Positions 1 through 9,404 of a DNA stretch of 64,000 nucleotides are shown here, in pieces. The translations under genes and the position numbers were made by a program. Position 1 is the first letter of the stretch, and the number at the start of each line of letters is the position of its first letter. The notes below the pieces were generated by a model. It did no database searches. It saw only the letters and a program-made list of their open reading frames with translations, and had not been told where the DNA came from. Origin of the DNA: G963676655 sp963676655 (lineage in GTDB: Bacteria; Verrucomicrobiota; Lentisphaeria; Victivallales; Victivallaceae); contig CAXXKX010000003.1 of NCBI GenBank assembly GCA_963676655.2, positions 372,001-436,000 on the forward strand. Reading direction: 5' to 3'.

Positions 1-691
1 GTGGAAGCAGCTGAGAGCCAATTACTGGGGGCTTTGCAGCCTCGTAGATAAATACGTTGGCGAGATAATTGACAAATTGAAAGAATGCGCTTTGTATGAT
101 GATACAATCATTGTGTTTACCTCAGACCATGGCGATATGATGGGCAGTCACCGCCTGGTTGCCAAATGCGTCATGTTTGAAGAAGCCGTCCGGGTTCCGT
201 TTTTCATAAAATTATCCGGACAAATCGAGGGGAAAAGAATTAAGGGACCAGTCAGCCAGATAGATATTGTTCCGACATTGCTTGACGCCCTCGGTAAAGA
301 CATACCTGAAAACCTTGATGGCAAAAGTTTGAAACCTCTGGTTGAGTCAGGCGGAACAGTTGACGAAAGTAACGATGTATTCATTGAATGGCTGGGGACG
401 GACGGCTGCGGCGGTTCTCAAACCTGCATACCGGAAAGTCTGAGGGAAAGGATTCCTGACAAAAATACATTGAATAAATATTTAGGCGACAAGGTTTGCA
501 CTCTTATCAGTCCAAGCGGGTGGAAATATAATTGGAGCCCGTTAGGCGAAGATGAACTTTACGACTTGAACACTGACCCGGGAGAAATGCATAATCTGGC
601 ATTTGAGCCCGATCAAAAATACCTCATTGCCGATATGCGTAAGAAAATAACAGAATGGAAAGCTAAAGTGAAATACGCGCAAAATGTCTGA
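1..691 (+). CDS. Sulfatase, C-terminal part (5' end outside window)
   Basis: The reading frame is open from base 2, with no start codon in the window, so this is the 3' portion of a longer gene. The visible ~230 residues begin with YWGLCSLVDKYVGEII, the helix that precedes the second metal-binding segment in alkaline-phosphatase-fold sulfatases. TSDHGDMMGSH follows, with the Asp and His of the metal site, then VPFFIK and DIVPTLLDALG. The C-terminus carries the LYDLNTDPGEMHNL motif typical of family S1 sulfatases. The enzyme would hydrolyse sulfate esters on a glycan. The catalytic Cys/Ser region (CxPxR) lies upstream and cannot be checked, and neither can a signal peptide. TTG at 77 is not the start, because the sequence before it is clearly homologous sulfatase sequence. 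Confidence 0.9.
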   Translation, partial: WKQLRANYWGLCSLVDKYVGEIIDKLKECALYDDTIIVFTSDHGDMMGSHRLVAKCVMFEEAVRVPFFIKLSGQIEGKRIKGPVSQIDIVPTLLDALGKDIPENLDGKSLKPLVESGGTVDESNDVFIEWLGTDGCGGSQTCIPESLRERIPDKNTLNKYLGDKVCTLISPSGWKYNWSPLGEDELYDLNTDPGEMHNLAFEPDQKYLIADMRKKITEWKAKVKYAQNV

Positions 692-880
692 TTTTTTTGC
701 TGTCCTGTATTAATCATGCCAAGATACTGACATCTGATAAAACATGATAATATACTTCCAATAAATATGTTATGATCTTTTTAAAAACTAAATAACGCTA
801 TATATCAATAATTCTTTTATTCAGGACTATTTTTATATGAAAAATTAAAATTTGGTAGCACTTCATTTGAAAGATTAACG

Positions 881-915
881 TTGACGTTGTATACTGTACG
901 GCATATACCAAACAG
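881..915 (+). promoter_or_regulatory. Promoter with conserved 27-bp element upstream of the 952 gene
   Basis: TTGACG (881-886) is followed after 17 bases by TATACC (904-909), a plausible sigma-70 promoter. The spacer contains GTATACTGTACGGCATA (889-905). The 27 bases from 889 match 22 of 27 bases at 2949-2975, upstream of the GntR-type regulator gene. The shared block suggests a common operator, probably for that regulator (inference). Confidence 0.5.
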
Positions 916-951
916 TAATAAACATAATAACAGGAATCCAGGAATCTTTTT

Positions 952-2778
952 ATGAAGTTGAGTCTATCATCTGACTATGGCACTCCCGAACACTGGCAGC
1001 GGGTGGTTGAATTTGCGAAACAATATGATGTTGACAGACTGGTATTCTGGGGAGATTCCTGCACGGGACGTAATAAGTTTTCCGGTTTTACTCCACCGTT
1101 TTTATATCCTGAATATCCCGAGTTGAACTGTAAAATTAAAGATGGTTACAAAGATGCCATCTATAAAATCAGAGATTATTTCAAACATGCTTACCAACTG
1201 ACTATCGATAATGGAATCGAATTCTGGTACGTATTTCAAGTTCTGCAATTTCCGGATGTGGGCTTCACCAGTGCAAACGCACTTAAGAATGTTGATTCCG
1301 GACCTATCAAAGAAATTTTTCCCGATCTGATAAACCAGGCCGGAGAGATTGACATGAGTCAGGATTTTATCTATCAGTTAATCACTAACCAGATCAATGA
1401 ATTGTTTGAACTGGCTCCTGAATTGACCGGCATAGAATTGTGGGTAATGGAAAGGTCGACGGTAAAAATTGCCAGGTTAAAGCATCAGGAAATTTCAACC
1501 GACGATATACTGTCCAGAATAGTGAAAACAGTCCGGGACAATTTGAAAGCCAGAAACTGTCAACTGGACATCGATCTGCATACGGCTGGCGGCGAGACCC
1601 AAACTCTTTTTTCGTTGTTGGATGCGGCAAAAAAATATCAGGACGTGATCGTGAGTGCCGATAATACTATCGGTGATTACCATCTGCATTTACCTTTCAA
1701 CCAGCATCTGCAAACAGCATCAATGACAAACCGTGTTATCGTTAATTTTGATTTGAACGGCGAATACTGGGGTAAAAACTTTGTTCCGACGACCGCAATT
1801 AATCAATATGAAAAGCATATCGAGGAAGCGCGAAAAATCAACGCCAAATATATCAACGGCCGGGTAGCGACAGAAAATGATTTAAGCAATCCGCATGTAA
1901 ATGTTCTGCCTTCGAGAAAAAAATATTATCCTGGGTTGGAACAGATTTCCAACAGCTCCGTTCTGGATGCGTGTTTCAGAATCCCGTGCCTTGATACTCT
2001 TACCGCATTTAACGTAATTTATTTCTGTCTCAAGGCTAAAAACACTGCAACAATGAAAGAGAATGTGATTGAAAACTTCCTGAGCCATGAACTGGAAATA
2101 AATTCTAAAGGTGAGATTGGAAAACGCCTGACAAGTATCTTTTTAAATTTGGAAAACACATTAAAAAAAATCTTCTATATAGATAAGAATTTATATCACG
2201 GCCAATCACTGCTATGCAAACCGGGATTCGTCCCTGTTTACGCGATTGACGAGCATATTACGAACCCGGCTGGAACCTTATTTCCGACAGCCGCGGCATT
2301 AGCTGAAACCAATGAATCGGTACATCCGGTGGCGTTCAAAGGCTGGCCGGTGCCGGAAAACCATATTTGCGGCGGCCCCGCAAGCATCATTAGAGAGAAG
2401 GAAGAGGCTGTATTTGAAACCGAAGCTTTCCTGAAAGACGTGCAGAGAGTTGCAACGGAGATGAGTGCGGTTAACGGAACTTATTTGGTCAGAATGTTTG
2501 AAGATCTGCATTTCTTTGCCAGGGCATTTGCCTGCCTCGCTCATGGACATGTCCATTATTATCTGCTCCTGAAAGGCAGGCAAATAGATGAATTTCCTAA
2601 CGCTGCAATCCTTGATATCATCCTTGCAAACATGAAGAAATTGGCCGGGGAATGGTCTGAACGATATCCCGGCGGCAGGTATTCCATGGCTGAAACCCTG
2701 ACTGAATGGCATCGCACAATGACTCAATATATGGCCGAAACTCAGAAAGCAACCATCCCCGCAGAGTCATTAAATTGA
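952..2778 (+). CDS. Predicted TIM-barrel glycosidase-like protein, function unknown
   Basis: 608 residues with no signal peptide, so probably cytoplasmic. The start ATG follows a purine-rich CAGGAATCCAGGAATC stretch. The N-terminal half alternates beta strands and helices as in a (beta/alpha)8 barrel: LSLSSDYGTPEHWQRVVEFA, then DRLVFWGDS, IEFWYVFQVLQFP, LTGIELWVMER and LDIDLHTAGG. This resembles GH20/GH67-like glycosidase barrels in style, but I do not recognise the family. The C-terminal third is helical. The promoter shares a 27-bp element with the promoter of the next gene, a GntR-type regulator, so this gene is probably part of that regulon. It could be a glycosidase or a non-catalytic relative; no catalytic pair can be assigned from sequence alone. 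Confidence 0.6.
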   Translation: MKLSLSSDYGTPEHWQRVVEFAKQYDVDRLVFWGDSCTGRNKFSGFTPPFLYPEYPELNCKIKDGYKDAIYKIRDYFKHAYQLTIDNGIEFWYVFQVLQFPDVGFTSANALKNVDSGPIKEIFPDLINQAGEIDMSQDFIYQLITNQINELFELAPELTGIELWVMERSTVKIARLKHQEISTDDILSRIVKTVRDNLKARNCQLDIDLHTAGGETQTLFSLLDAAKKYQDVIVSADNTIGDYHLHLPFNQHLQTASMTNRVIVNFDLNGEYWGKNFVPTTAINQYEKHIEEARKINAKYINGRVATENDLSNPHVNVLPSRKKYYPGLEQISNSSVLDACFRIPCLDTLTAFNVIYFCLKAKNTATMKENVIENFLSHELEINSKGEIGKRLTSIFLNLENTLKKIFYIDKNLYHGQSLLCKPGFVPVYAIDEHITNPAGTLFPTAAALAETNESVHPVAFKGWPVPENHICGGPASIIREKEEAVFETEAFLKDVQRVATEMSAVNGTYLVRMFEDLHFFARAFACLAHGHVHYYLLLKGRQIDEFPNAAILDIILANMKKLAGEWSERYPGGRYSMAETLTEWHRTMTQYMAETQKATIPAESLN

Positions 2779-2948
2779 TTTAATTGATTTATTATCAATA
2801 ATTTGAATTTTATTTAAAAAGTACATAATGATTATTTATTAATACAAAAATATGACCAAAGTTAAGCCGGAATGCGACTGGTTAAGGAAAATTTACAAAA
2901 AATTATCGGATTATCATAAAAAAGAGTTGCAATTTTAACCGGCACCAT

Positions 2949-2975
2949 GTATACTGTATGGTATAATCCCAACAG
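2949..2975 (+). promoter_or_regulatory. Promoter/operator of the GntR-type regulator gene
   Basis: GTATACTGTATGGTATA (2949-2965) contains the inverted repeat TATAC-N6-GTATA and overlaps a consensus -10 box TATAAT (2962-2967); the -35 is weak. The block continues to CCCAACAG. It matches the element at 889-915 in 22 of 27 positions. A regulator binding here would cover the -10 box, so autoregulation is likely (inference). Confidence 0.5.
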
Positions 2976-2991
2976 ATGGAGTTAATATATA

Positions 2992-4029
2992 ATGACGACA
3001 ACCTTTATCATGCCTGATGAAATAGATGGAGACAGAGTCCTGACAAAATATCATCAGATATATACTCAATTGAAAAAAGAACTTGTTTTCAAAAATTACA
3101 AACCGGGCGAAAGGTTTTACTCACTGCGAGTGCTTTGCGGAAAATATGGCGTCGATATGCAAACTATCCAATCCGCAGTTGATTTACTGTTGAATGACGG
3201 CCTTTTATATAAAAAACCGGCCAGTGGGATTTATGTTAATGAGAAAACAAAGCGAAGCCATACTCTGGCAATGGGAAACGTCTGGTTCGCACAACTTGGA
3301 GAGGAATGGAATAACCCTTATTATGACGGGTTACGGACCGCGTTGCAGACTGTAGCGTCCCGACACCGGTTGAATGCGATTTTCAGCAGGACATCCAATC
3401 TGACGGAGTTTAAAACCTGGTTTCAGCCGGAAACCGGAGACGGGCTTATCCTGACCGGACAGATGGATGCAAAGATTTTCAAGTATCTCGAACAAATTAA
3501 CTTTTCCCGCTATAGTGTGGTTGGTAACTATGAACTGCCTGCAGGAGTTCCGAACGTCCATACTAATATCAAGGATGCGGTATTTAAAGCACTCGAGATA
3601 GCGTCAGAAAAAAACAAGCGGAAACTCGCAATTATTGCCGGAGTGGAAAACCGGATAGCTACTCAGGATATCCTCTCGGGAGTAAAAAACGCGGAAGCAG
3701 CCGGTTTGATTGAATATGTCGACGGTTTTTTTGATTTCTCTGAAGACGGTCATGTTGCTATGCATAAGCTCGCAAAAAATAAATTTGATTGCGTACTTGC
3801 AACAGAGGCGGCCTTTTTCGGTCTTTGCCGTTATATTTTTGAACATCATATTAAATGCCCGGACGAATTATTTGTGATTCGCTACGGAAATAATACCGGA
3901 TACAATTATTACAGCGACATCACGGGATTGTCAATGACCGCAAATAAGGAAACCATCATGGAAAAAGTTTTTGAGATGCTTTTTTGCAATGGTCCAAGAA
4001 AAGCTGAAGTCGATATCAAGCTGGTTTGA
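2992..4029 (+). CDS. GntR-family regulator with LacI-type ligand-binding domain
   Basis: 345 residues. Positions ~15-80 form a GntR winged helix (QIYTQLKKELVFKNYKPGER; LRVLCGKYGVDMQTIQSAVDLLLNDGLLYKKPASGIYV). The rest, from about residue 85, has the alternating pattern of a periplasmic-binding-protein-like effector domain (LAMGNVWFAQLGEEWNNPYY; GLILTG; KLAIIAGVE; FDCVLATEAAFFGL). Proteins of this layout, as in AraR, are usually sugar-responsive repressors. It precedes the pseudopilin/TPR/DUF4838 cluster by 118 bp, in the same direction, and probably controls it as well as the upstream 952 gene, which shares its promoter element. The effector sugar cannot be read from sequence. Confidence 0.88.
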   Translation: MTTTFIMPDEIDGDRVLTKYHQIYTQLKKELVFKNYKPGERFYSLRVLCGKYGVDMQTIQSAVDLLLNDGLLYKKPASGIYVNEKTKRSHTLAMGNVWFAQLGEEWNNPYYDGLRTALQTVASRHRLNAIFSRTSNLTEFKTWFQPETGDGLILTGQMDAKIFKYLEQINFSRYSVVGNYELPAGVPNVHTNIKDAVFKALEIASEKNKRKLAIIAGVENRIATQDILSGVKNAEAAGLIEYVDGFFDFSEDGHVAMHKLAKNKFDCVLATEAAFFGLCRYIFEHHIKCPDELFVIRYGNNTGYNYYSDITGLSMTANKETIMEKVFEMLFCNGPRKAEVDIKLV

Positions 4030-4147
4030 AATAAAAGCTATATTTAAATGCATTTTAAGATTAGAATTATTAATGAAATAATCAAATTTTTAAAAGTGTT
4101 CAGTCCTGAAAACATCAATAGTTAATTTAACCGAAAGGAGAGGTCGT

Positions 4148-4876
4148 ATGTTCAGAAGAAACAAGTTTACACTAATTGAATTACTAGTAGTAATAGCTAT
4201 CATCGCAATCCTGGCTAGCATGATGTTGCCGGCGCTTAATAAAGCGAGGGAAAAAGCAAAAGCAATCGGCTGCGTGAATAACTTCAAACAGTTGGGAACT
4301 TATTCAGGAATGTATGTGGCAGATTACGAATGGCTTTATCCTTATTCCTGGAAAGGGGTTCCTAACCTGGGATTGACGGATGCGTCGATTTGGATAAGAT
4401 GGGTATTCGAACCATATTTTACGGATAAAAATAAAAATTACGGGGTCGGCTCGATCGGCTTCGACACCTATAAACGGTCTGCCTACGCCTGTCCGGCAAT
4501 CCCGGATGGCTGCGTCAGTGAAGCGCCGGAGTACTTAACCTACGATTCCACTCATCCTTATACAATAGGGTATAACAATACATTGTATGGAGTTTACGAT
4601 GAAGGGAGAAAATTGAAAGGAGCCAATTACAGAACCCCGTCGAGGCTTTGCCTGCTGTCCGATACCCGGGCAACGCCACTTACTACTGCAGTTCTGGCAA
4701 CAGGTCCTTCGGCCGGCAAACACAGATTGGAATTCCGACACGCAGGGACTATCAATGTTCTGTATGTTGACATGCATGTCGGAGCCCGCACCAGACAAAG
4801 CCTGGCCAATTCAATCCTGACTGGCAGAACCCCTTTCTGGTCCGATTACTCCGGTTTCGCGAAATATGCGGAATAA
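4148..4876 (+). CDS. Pseudopilin-like protein (prepilin N-terminal methylation domain)
   Basis: 242 residues with a strong ribosome binding site (AAAGGAGAGG). The N-terminus MFRRNK/FTLIELLVVIAIIAI is a class III prepilin signal: short basic leader, cleavage before Phe, Glu at +5, then a hydrophobic helix. The residue before the cut is Lys instead of the usual Gly. The globular part ends near HAGTINVLYVDMHVG, a variant of the H-X9-DG signature of the processing-associated family (here D-M, not D-G). Such proteins are greatly expanded in Lentisphaerota and may be minor pilins or type II secretion pseudopilins. It heads a collinear cluster with a TPR protein and a DUF4838 protein. The specific partner machinery is not in the window. 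Confidence 0.88.
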   Translation: MFRRNKFTLIELLVVIAIIAILASMMLPALNKAREKAKAIGCVNNFKQLGTYSGMYVADYEWLYPYSWKGVPNLGLTDASIWIRWVFEPYFTDKNKNYGVGSIGFDTYKRSAYACPAIPDGCVSEAPEYLTYDSTHPYTIGYNNTLYGVYDEGRKLKGANYRTPSRLCLLSDTRATPLTTAVLATGPSAGKHRLEFRHAGTINVLYVDMHVGARTRQSLANSILTGRTPFWSDYSGFAKYAE

Positions 4877-4900
4877 AATCAAACTGAAAGAACGGATTGA

Positions 4901-5818
4901 ATGATTAAAACAATATATACGGCAATCGCTGTCAGCCTGATGACAAGTCTTACCGCAATGGATTTTAATATGGACTTCCATCGAAAATACCAGGAAGCCA
5001 TGGCTTTGAAGCTGCTTTCAAAGCGCAAATATAAGGACGCATGTCAGGCTTTTGAAAAGCTGGCGGCAACAGCTTCCAACTCCGGGGAAAAAGCAAAATG
5101 CACGGCTTATTACGCAATCTCTCTGGGGTGCATGAAAAACAAATACGACGAGGCTATGAAGACCGCAGCCTCGATCAATAACAAGTCATATTCGCTTTAT
5201 GCGCAAATGGAGTTGATGACAAGAAAACGACTATATAAAGATGTTATTACTATATCAAAAGATGTAAACCTGAAATCCTGGCCCGAAGATATAAGTTGTG
5301 ATGGATTCGCATTACGCGCAAATGCCTTTTATGCCGTCAAAAAATATCAGGAGGCGATTAAAGACTACGTGCAATGCCTGAAATTGATGAAACCTGACGA
5401 CTGGTCGCGTTTGACGATCCTGAATAAACTGGCGGTTTCATATCAGAATGTTAATGATGACGAACAGGCGCTGGCTTCTTACAACGCCGCACTGGCCGAT
5501 ATATGGAAAAAGTCACGTTTGCTGGGTGGCACGCCTCACGCACAGATTATTTACGGAATAGCCGGCATTCTGATGAAGCAGAAAAGATATGATGAAGCGC
5601 TGAAAAAACTCGCAGAATATCAGGGAAACAGTAAAATCCTGCTGCCGCGAATTTTAGAAATGGCCGGAGACCTATATGCCATCAAGGGAGAAAAGAATAA
5701 AGCGGCGTCAAAGTATCTTGAGGTACTGAAAATAAACTCCCGTAACGCCTTGAGAAATTATCAAAAGGAAAATACCCGGATTAATCAAAAAATTTCAAAG
5801 TTAAATCTTCAAAAATAA
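4901..5818 (+). CDS. Exported TPR-repeat protein
   Basis: 305 residues with an N-terminal signal-like segment (MIKTIYTAIAVSLMTSLTAM). The remainder is a series of ~34-residue helix pairs of TPR type, e.g. LLSKRKYKDACQAFEKLAAT, YAVKKYQEAIKDYVQCL and NDDEQALASYNAAL. It probably acts as a protein-binding scaffold in the envelope. It lies 24 bp after the pseudopilin gene and 16 bp before the DUF4838 gene, so the three are likely co-transcribed. The protein at 24134-25006 is a paralogue: both share a WPEDI motif followed by a YF/FY-K-KYQEA repeat. The DUF4838 protein at 58347-60995 carries a similar TPR tail fused to it, which supports a functional link between the two families. Confidence 0.8.
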   Translation: MIKTIYTAIAVSLMTSLTAMDFNMDFHRKYQEAMALKLLSKRKYKDACQAFEKLAATASNSGEKAKCTAYYAISLGCMKNKYDEAMKTAASINNKSYSLYAQMELMTRKRLYKDVITISKDVNLKSWPEDISCDGFALRANAFYAVKKYQEAIKDYVQCLKLMKPDDWSRLTILNKLAVSYQNVNDDEQALASYNAALADIWKKSRLLGGTPHAQIIYGIAGILMKQKRYDEALKKLAEYQGNSKILLPRILEMAGDLYAIKGEKNKAASKYLEVLKINSRNALRNYQKENTRINQKISKLNLQK

Positions 5819-5834
5819 CGGAATCTGAATCAAA

Positions 5835-7853
5835 ATGAAAAAAAACAAACTCAAGATGATTATTACCTTGTTGACAGGCGGTTTACTGGCAACATCAATA
5901 TCCCTGAAAGCGGAACAAAACAAGTTGTTTCTGGTTAAAGACGGTAAGCATGCGGCCCCGATCATTATTCCAAAGAACGCTTTGCATTATACCAAACTTT
6001 CTGCCGACGAACTGGCGCAGTATATTGAAAAGATCAGCGGCGCCAGGCCGAAGGTTATCGAAGGGGTACCGTCGCCGCTTCCGAAACCGGCAATCTGGGT
6101 CGGATATCAACCGGCCTTGAAAAAACTTTTTCCGAAAATCGATTTTACCTTCAAAAATCCGGAAGAAATCTTGATCGCGGCCAATAACGACTATCTGGCA
6201 ATTACCGGCCGTGACCGTTGGGACCCGAAAAACCTCAATGTCGCAGATCCAAATACTTTTATATTTAAGGTAAAAAAGAAGAAAAAGGTAATCGGAAAAC
6301 AGTTTGAATACGGCACCGCGAACGCAGTGTATACGTTCATTCAGGATTACCTTGACGTCCGCTGGTTATGGCCGGGGGAATTGGGTGAAGATATTATTAA
6401 AAAACCAACCATCGCGTTTGCGCCGTTTTCATATCGCTATCACCCCACGGTTCGCTCCCGTGGCGGCCTGTTGCCCTATTCATCTCTGGGGAACCGGGAG
6501 CATTCGGGCGACTGGACCAGACAGCAGCGGCTCAAACTCGATTCTCTTTATCTTCCCGGCGGCCATGCTTTCGGAACCTGGTGGAGCCGTTATCATAAAA
6601 AATATCCCGATATTTTCGCCTTGCAGCCGGATGGTACCCGCAGTGGCTTTCCTTCTCCGGGATACGTCAAACTATGCCAGTCCAACCCCAAGGTTTGGGA
6701 TTTATGGCTGGAAGGGGTTAAAGAGGAATTGAAACTCAATCCATTGGCGACAACTTTCAACGCGACTCCAAACGATGGTTACACCAGCGGTATTTGTGTC
6801 TGCGACAACTGTCGCAAGTGGGATAACCCTGATGGAACGGTGGTAAAATACCACTGGAGCGGATTCAGTCAGGAATACGTAGCGATGTCCGACCGTTACA
6901 TCCATTTTGCCAATATTCTGGCCCGAAAACTTAAAAAAGCTTTTCCGGACAAAGACTATTATGTGGTCATGATGGCTTACGGCAATTCACGTCCTGCTCC
7001 GGCGGTGGAAGTTCCGGACAAGAATGTTATTGTACCGCACGTCTCGCATTTTCCATGGAACGAGGGACGACGCGAGCTGCATAAGAATGAGTGGCGCGGC
7101 TGGAAGAAAAAAGGGTCGCCCCGGATGATGTACCGCCCGAATACCGGCAGCCCGGTCGGCTGGCAGCAGGGAATGCCGGAAATCCTGACCCGGAAAATTA
7201 TCGAGGATTTTAAATTCCTGGCGGAACAAAATTGCGTGGGAATATACATTGACGCGATTTGGGAACACTGGTCGACCCAGGGACCGCAATTCTACCTGAT
7301 GGCGCAGTTGACCTGGAATCCGCAGGCTGACGGGAACGCGATCATGGATGATTATTATAAACGCGGGTTCGGCCCTGCCGAAAAGGATATCAAAGCATAC
7401 TGGAATCTTTTTGAAAATGCCCGTGACAATTACCTGAAAAAACACGAAAGTTTGGACTACAAAAAAGACAAATACCTCTATACGGAGATTTATACGCCAG
7501 AATTGATGGCGCAAGCGGAAAAACTGCTTAATCAGGCCGATTCCAGGGTGGGAAAAGACTCTATATATCATAAGCGAATTAATTTTATTCGCCTCGGACT
7601 TGATTACAGTAAACTCATGGCCGAAAACTTTCGTCTAATGAAAAAGTGGAAAGTCACCCGGGATAAGGCCACTGCGGATAAAGTCAGAGCCAACTGGGCC
7701 GAGATCAAGAAAATATGGGCAAAAGATCCCAACGCGTTCTACTGGCCATGGCTGAAACCGACCGGACCGCGCATGGTCGGCTATCATCCGGATCACATGA
7801 CGTTCTCCCGTAAAAAGAAGCCTAAATTAAAAACCGGCCTTGATCTGGATTGA
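5835..7853 (+). CDS. Secreted DUF4838 protein
   Basis: 672 residues. A signal peptide ends near SLKA/EQNK. The N-terminal ~150 residues look like the alpha/beta domain that precedes GH67/GH20-type barrels (LSADELAQYIEKISGARPKV). The DUF4838 region follows (YGTANAVYTFIQDYLDVRWL; HKKYPDIFALQPDG; NDGYTSGICVCDNC). The C-V-C-D-N-C triad follows a conserved N-D-G and is present in all four DUF4838 proteins of this window. The fold suggests a carbohydrate-active enzyme, but no activity is firmly established for the family. It sits 16 bp after the TPR gene and 30 bp before a lipoprotein gene. Confidence 0.85.
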   Translation: MKKNKLKMIITLLTGGLLATSISLKAEQNKLFLVKDGKHAAPIIIPKNALHYTKLSADELAQYIEKISGARPKVIEGVPSPLPKPAIWVGYQPALKKLFPKIDFTFKNPEEILIAANNDYLAITGRDRWDPKNLNVADPNTFIFKVKKKKKVIGKQFEYGTANAVYTFIQDYLDVRWLWPGELGEDIIKKPTIAFAPFSYRYHPTVRSRGGLLPYSSLGNREHSGDWTRQQRLKLDSLYLPGGHAFGTWWSRYHKKYPDIFALQPDGTRSGFPSPGYVKLCQSNPKVWDLWLEGVKEELKLNPLATTFNATPNDGYTSGICVCDNCRKWDNPDGTVVKYHWSGFSQEYVAMSDRYIHFANILARKLKKAFPDKDYYVVMMAYGNSRPAPAVEVPDKNVIVPHVSHFPWNEGRRELHKNEWRGWKKKGSPRMMYRPNTGSPVGWQQGMPEILTRKIIEDFKFLAEQNCVGIYIDAIWEHWSTQGPQFYLMAQLTWNPQADGNAIMDDYYKRGFGPAEKDIKAYWNLFENARDNYLKKHESLDYKKDKYLYTEIYTPELMAQAEKLLNQADSRVGKDSIYHKRINFIRLGLDYSKLMAENFRLMKKWKVTRDKATADKVRANWAEIKKIWAKDPNAFYWPWLKPTGPRMVGYHPDHMTFSRKKKPKLKTGLDLD

Positions 7854-7883
7854 TTTTTGCGAATAGTGAAGAAAGGAAATTTG

Positions 7884-8573
7884 ATGTTCGTTCGAACCAA
7901 AATCAGCATTACAATAGTACCACTGATCCTGATGAACTTATTGCTTTGTTCCTGCGCGGTTGATAAAGCCACTCCGGAGGAAGCCGGCTGGCGTTTAGTT
8001 TTCAGTGACGACTTCAACCGCAAGGAGCTTGGCAAAGACTGGAAAATAGTTAACGGCAAATGGATCGTGAATAACGGTTATCTCCGCGGCGGCGGCACTC
8101 TAATGTGTACCCGGAACTTCTTTATAGGAAAGGAACCGGTCGCGGTGCGACTGGAATTTGAGGCCGCTTCGGATGTCCAGCCGATCCTGTCTTTCAAGAA
8201 CCGACCTAAGTTCAAAGTTGTCGTTTCGGACATTGACGCCTTTATGAACGCGCTGCCGTTATCGTCCGGGCAAAGCCCCCTTTCATCCGGTTATTTCTTC
8301 CAGTTCGGCGGTTATAATAACGAGAAAAACCAGATTCGCAAAAAAGGAATTTCGATTGCAGTTGATAAAAAACTGGATAATTTGATCGTCAATGACCAGC
8401 GGCATAAGGTTGTAGTTGAAAATGACCGGGGCGCTTTGCGTCTTCTGGTCGACGGCAAACTTATTTTGAAATATCAGGACAAGCATCCGATCCTCGATCC
8501 GCAGCATAATCGCCTCGGGTTTTATTTTTTCACCGCGGCAAAGCTGTTTAAAGTAAGAGTATACGCGAAATAA
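7884..8573 (+). CDS. Lipoprotein with LamG/DUF1080-like beta-sandwich
   Basis: 229 residues from ATG 7884, chosen over the upstream TTG at 7857 because GAAAGGA lies just before it. The N-terminus is a lipoprotein signal (ISITIVPLILMNLLLCSC). The mature part begins WRLVFSDDFNRKELGKDWKI and NGKWIVNNGYLRGGG, the opening typical of concanavalin-like beta-sandwiches such as 3-keto-disaccharide hydrolase (DUF1080) or LamG proteins. It may bind or cleave a glycan at the envelope. It lies between a DUF4838 and a PIG-L gene in a tightly spaced series (18 bp to the next start). No catalytic residues can be named. Confidence 0.7.
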   Translation: MFVRTKISITIVPLILMNLLLCSCAVDKATPEEAGWRLVFSDDFNRKELGKDWKIVNGKWIVNNGYLRGGGTLMCTRNFFIGKEPVAVRLEFEAASDVQPILSFKNRPKFKVVVSDIDAFMNALPLSSGQSPLSSGYFFQFGGYNNEKNQIRKKGISIAVDKKLDNLIVNDQRHKVVVENDRGALRLLVDGKLILKYQDKHPILDPQHNRLGFYFFTAAKLFKVRVYAK

Positions 8574-8591
8574 GATTTGGAGTTATCCTGA

Positions 8592-9404
8592 ATGAATAAA
8601 AGAAAATTAATGGCCATAGGCGCACACGCTGATGATATTGAACTCAATGTCGGCGGCACGCTGTGCAAATACCTGGATGCCGGATATGATGTGGTCTATA
8701 TAATGTCCACAAATAACATGTCCGGCCGCTGGAGCAGAATCCTGCCTGACGGGAGCCGGCAGTCCGAGCCTGTTCCGTACCATAAAATGATCGTCCAACG
8801 CAAAAAAGAAGCCGCCGCAGCCGCGGAGTTCTTAGGGGCTGAAATAATTCATCTGGACCATCCTCAGCGCCACTATACGGCCGTAAACGGTGATGAAATC
8901 GAACTTCGTTATGATGTTCCGCGCCCTGAATGCGTTCCTCCGGATACGCCGACCATCCTGACCGCACATGAAGATGAAAAGTCGGTCATGGCGCTGGCCG
9001 GAATTATTTTACAACATCAGCCCGAAGCGATCATTACCCACAGTCCCATTATGGTCGATATGGAACATATGGGAACCGCGCTGCTGGTGACCAAAGCTTA
9101 TTTGAAAGCGGTCGAGCAAGGTTATGACGGACTTCTTTTGTACTGGCTGGATATAACTCCGACAATCTTCGGCAAAGCATTTACCAGGTGGGACGCCTTT
9201 GTGGACGTAACGGAATACTGGGACCAAAAACTCAGGGCCGTAGGTATTCACGCCTGCCAGATGCCGGATCCGGGCCGACTTGATTTCATACCATGGGGCA
9301 AGGCTTGCGGCTGTGAGCACGCGGAGGCTTTCATCATTGGTGATTGTGATAATTTTGTCCGGAAACAGTCGCCATTCCACGAGGAAATTTTTCGATGCAG
9401 TTGA
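8592..9404 (+). CDS. PIG-L (LmbE-like) deacetylase
   Basis: 270 residues, no signal peptide. It opens with LMAIGAHADDIELNVGGTL, the PIG-L/LmbE N-terminal motif whose His and second Asp bind zinc. A further conserved region is ITHSPIMVDMEHMGT, with the third zinc ligand. Members remove N-acetyl groups from GlcNAc-type sugars and related amides. The enzyme is closely similar along its whole length to that at 20654-21490 (shared TNNMSG.WSRI and HLDHPQRHYT). It overlaps the next gene by 10 bp, which suggests translational coupling to an acyltransferase. The natural substrate is unknown; an acetamido sugar from the glycan is a reasonable guess. Confidence 0.88.
   Translation: MNKRKLMAIGAHADDIELNVGGTLCKYLDAGYDVVYIMSTNNMSGRWSRILPDGSRQSEPVPYHKMIVQRKKEAAAAAEFLGAEIIHLDHPQRHYTAVNGDEIELRYDVPRPECVPPDTPTILTAHEDEKSVMALAGIILQHQPEAIITHSPIMVDMEHMGTALLVTKAYLKAVEQGYDGLLLYWLDITPTIFGKAFTRWDAFVDVTEYWDQKLRAVGIHACQMPDPGRLDFIPWGKACGCEHAEAFIIGDCDNFVRKQSPFHEEIFRCS

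Noticed and set aside
2787..2803. ATTGAT-N5-ATCAAT hairpin after the 952-2778 gene as a terminator
   Set aside because: Short AT-only stem without an adequate T-run.
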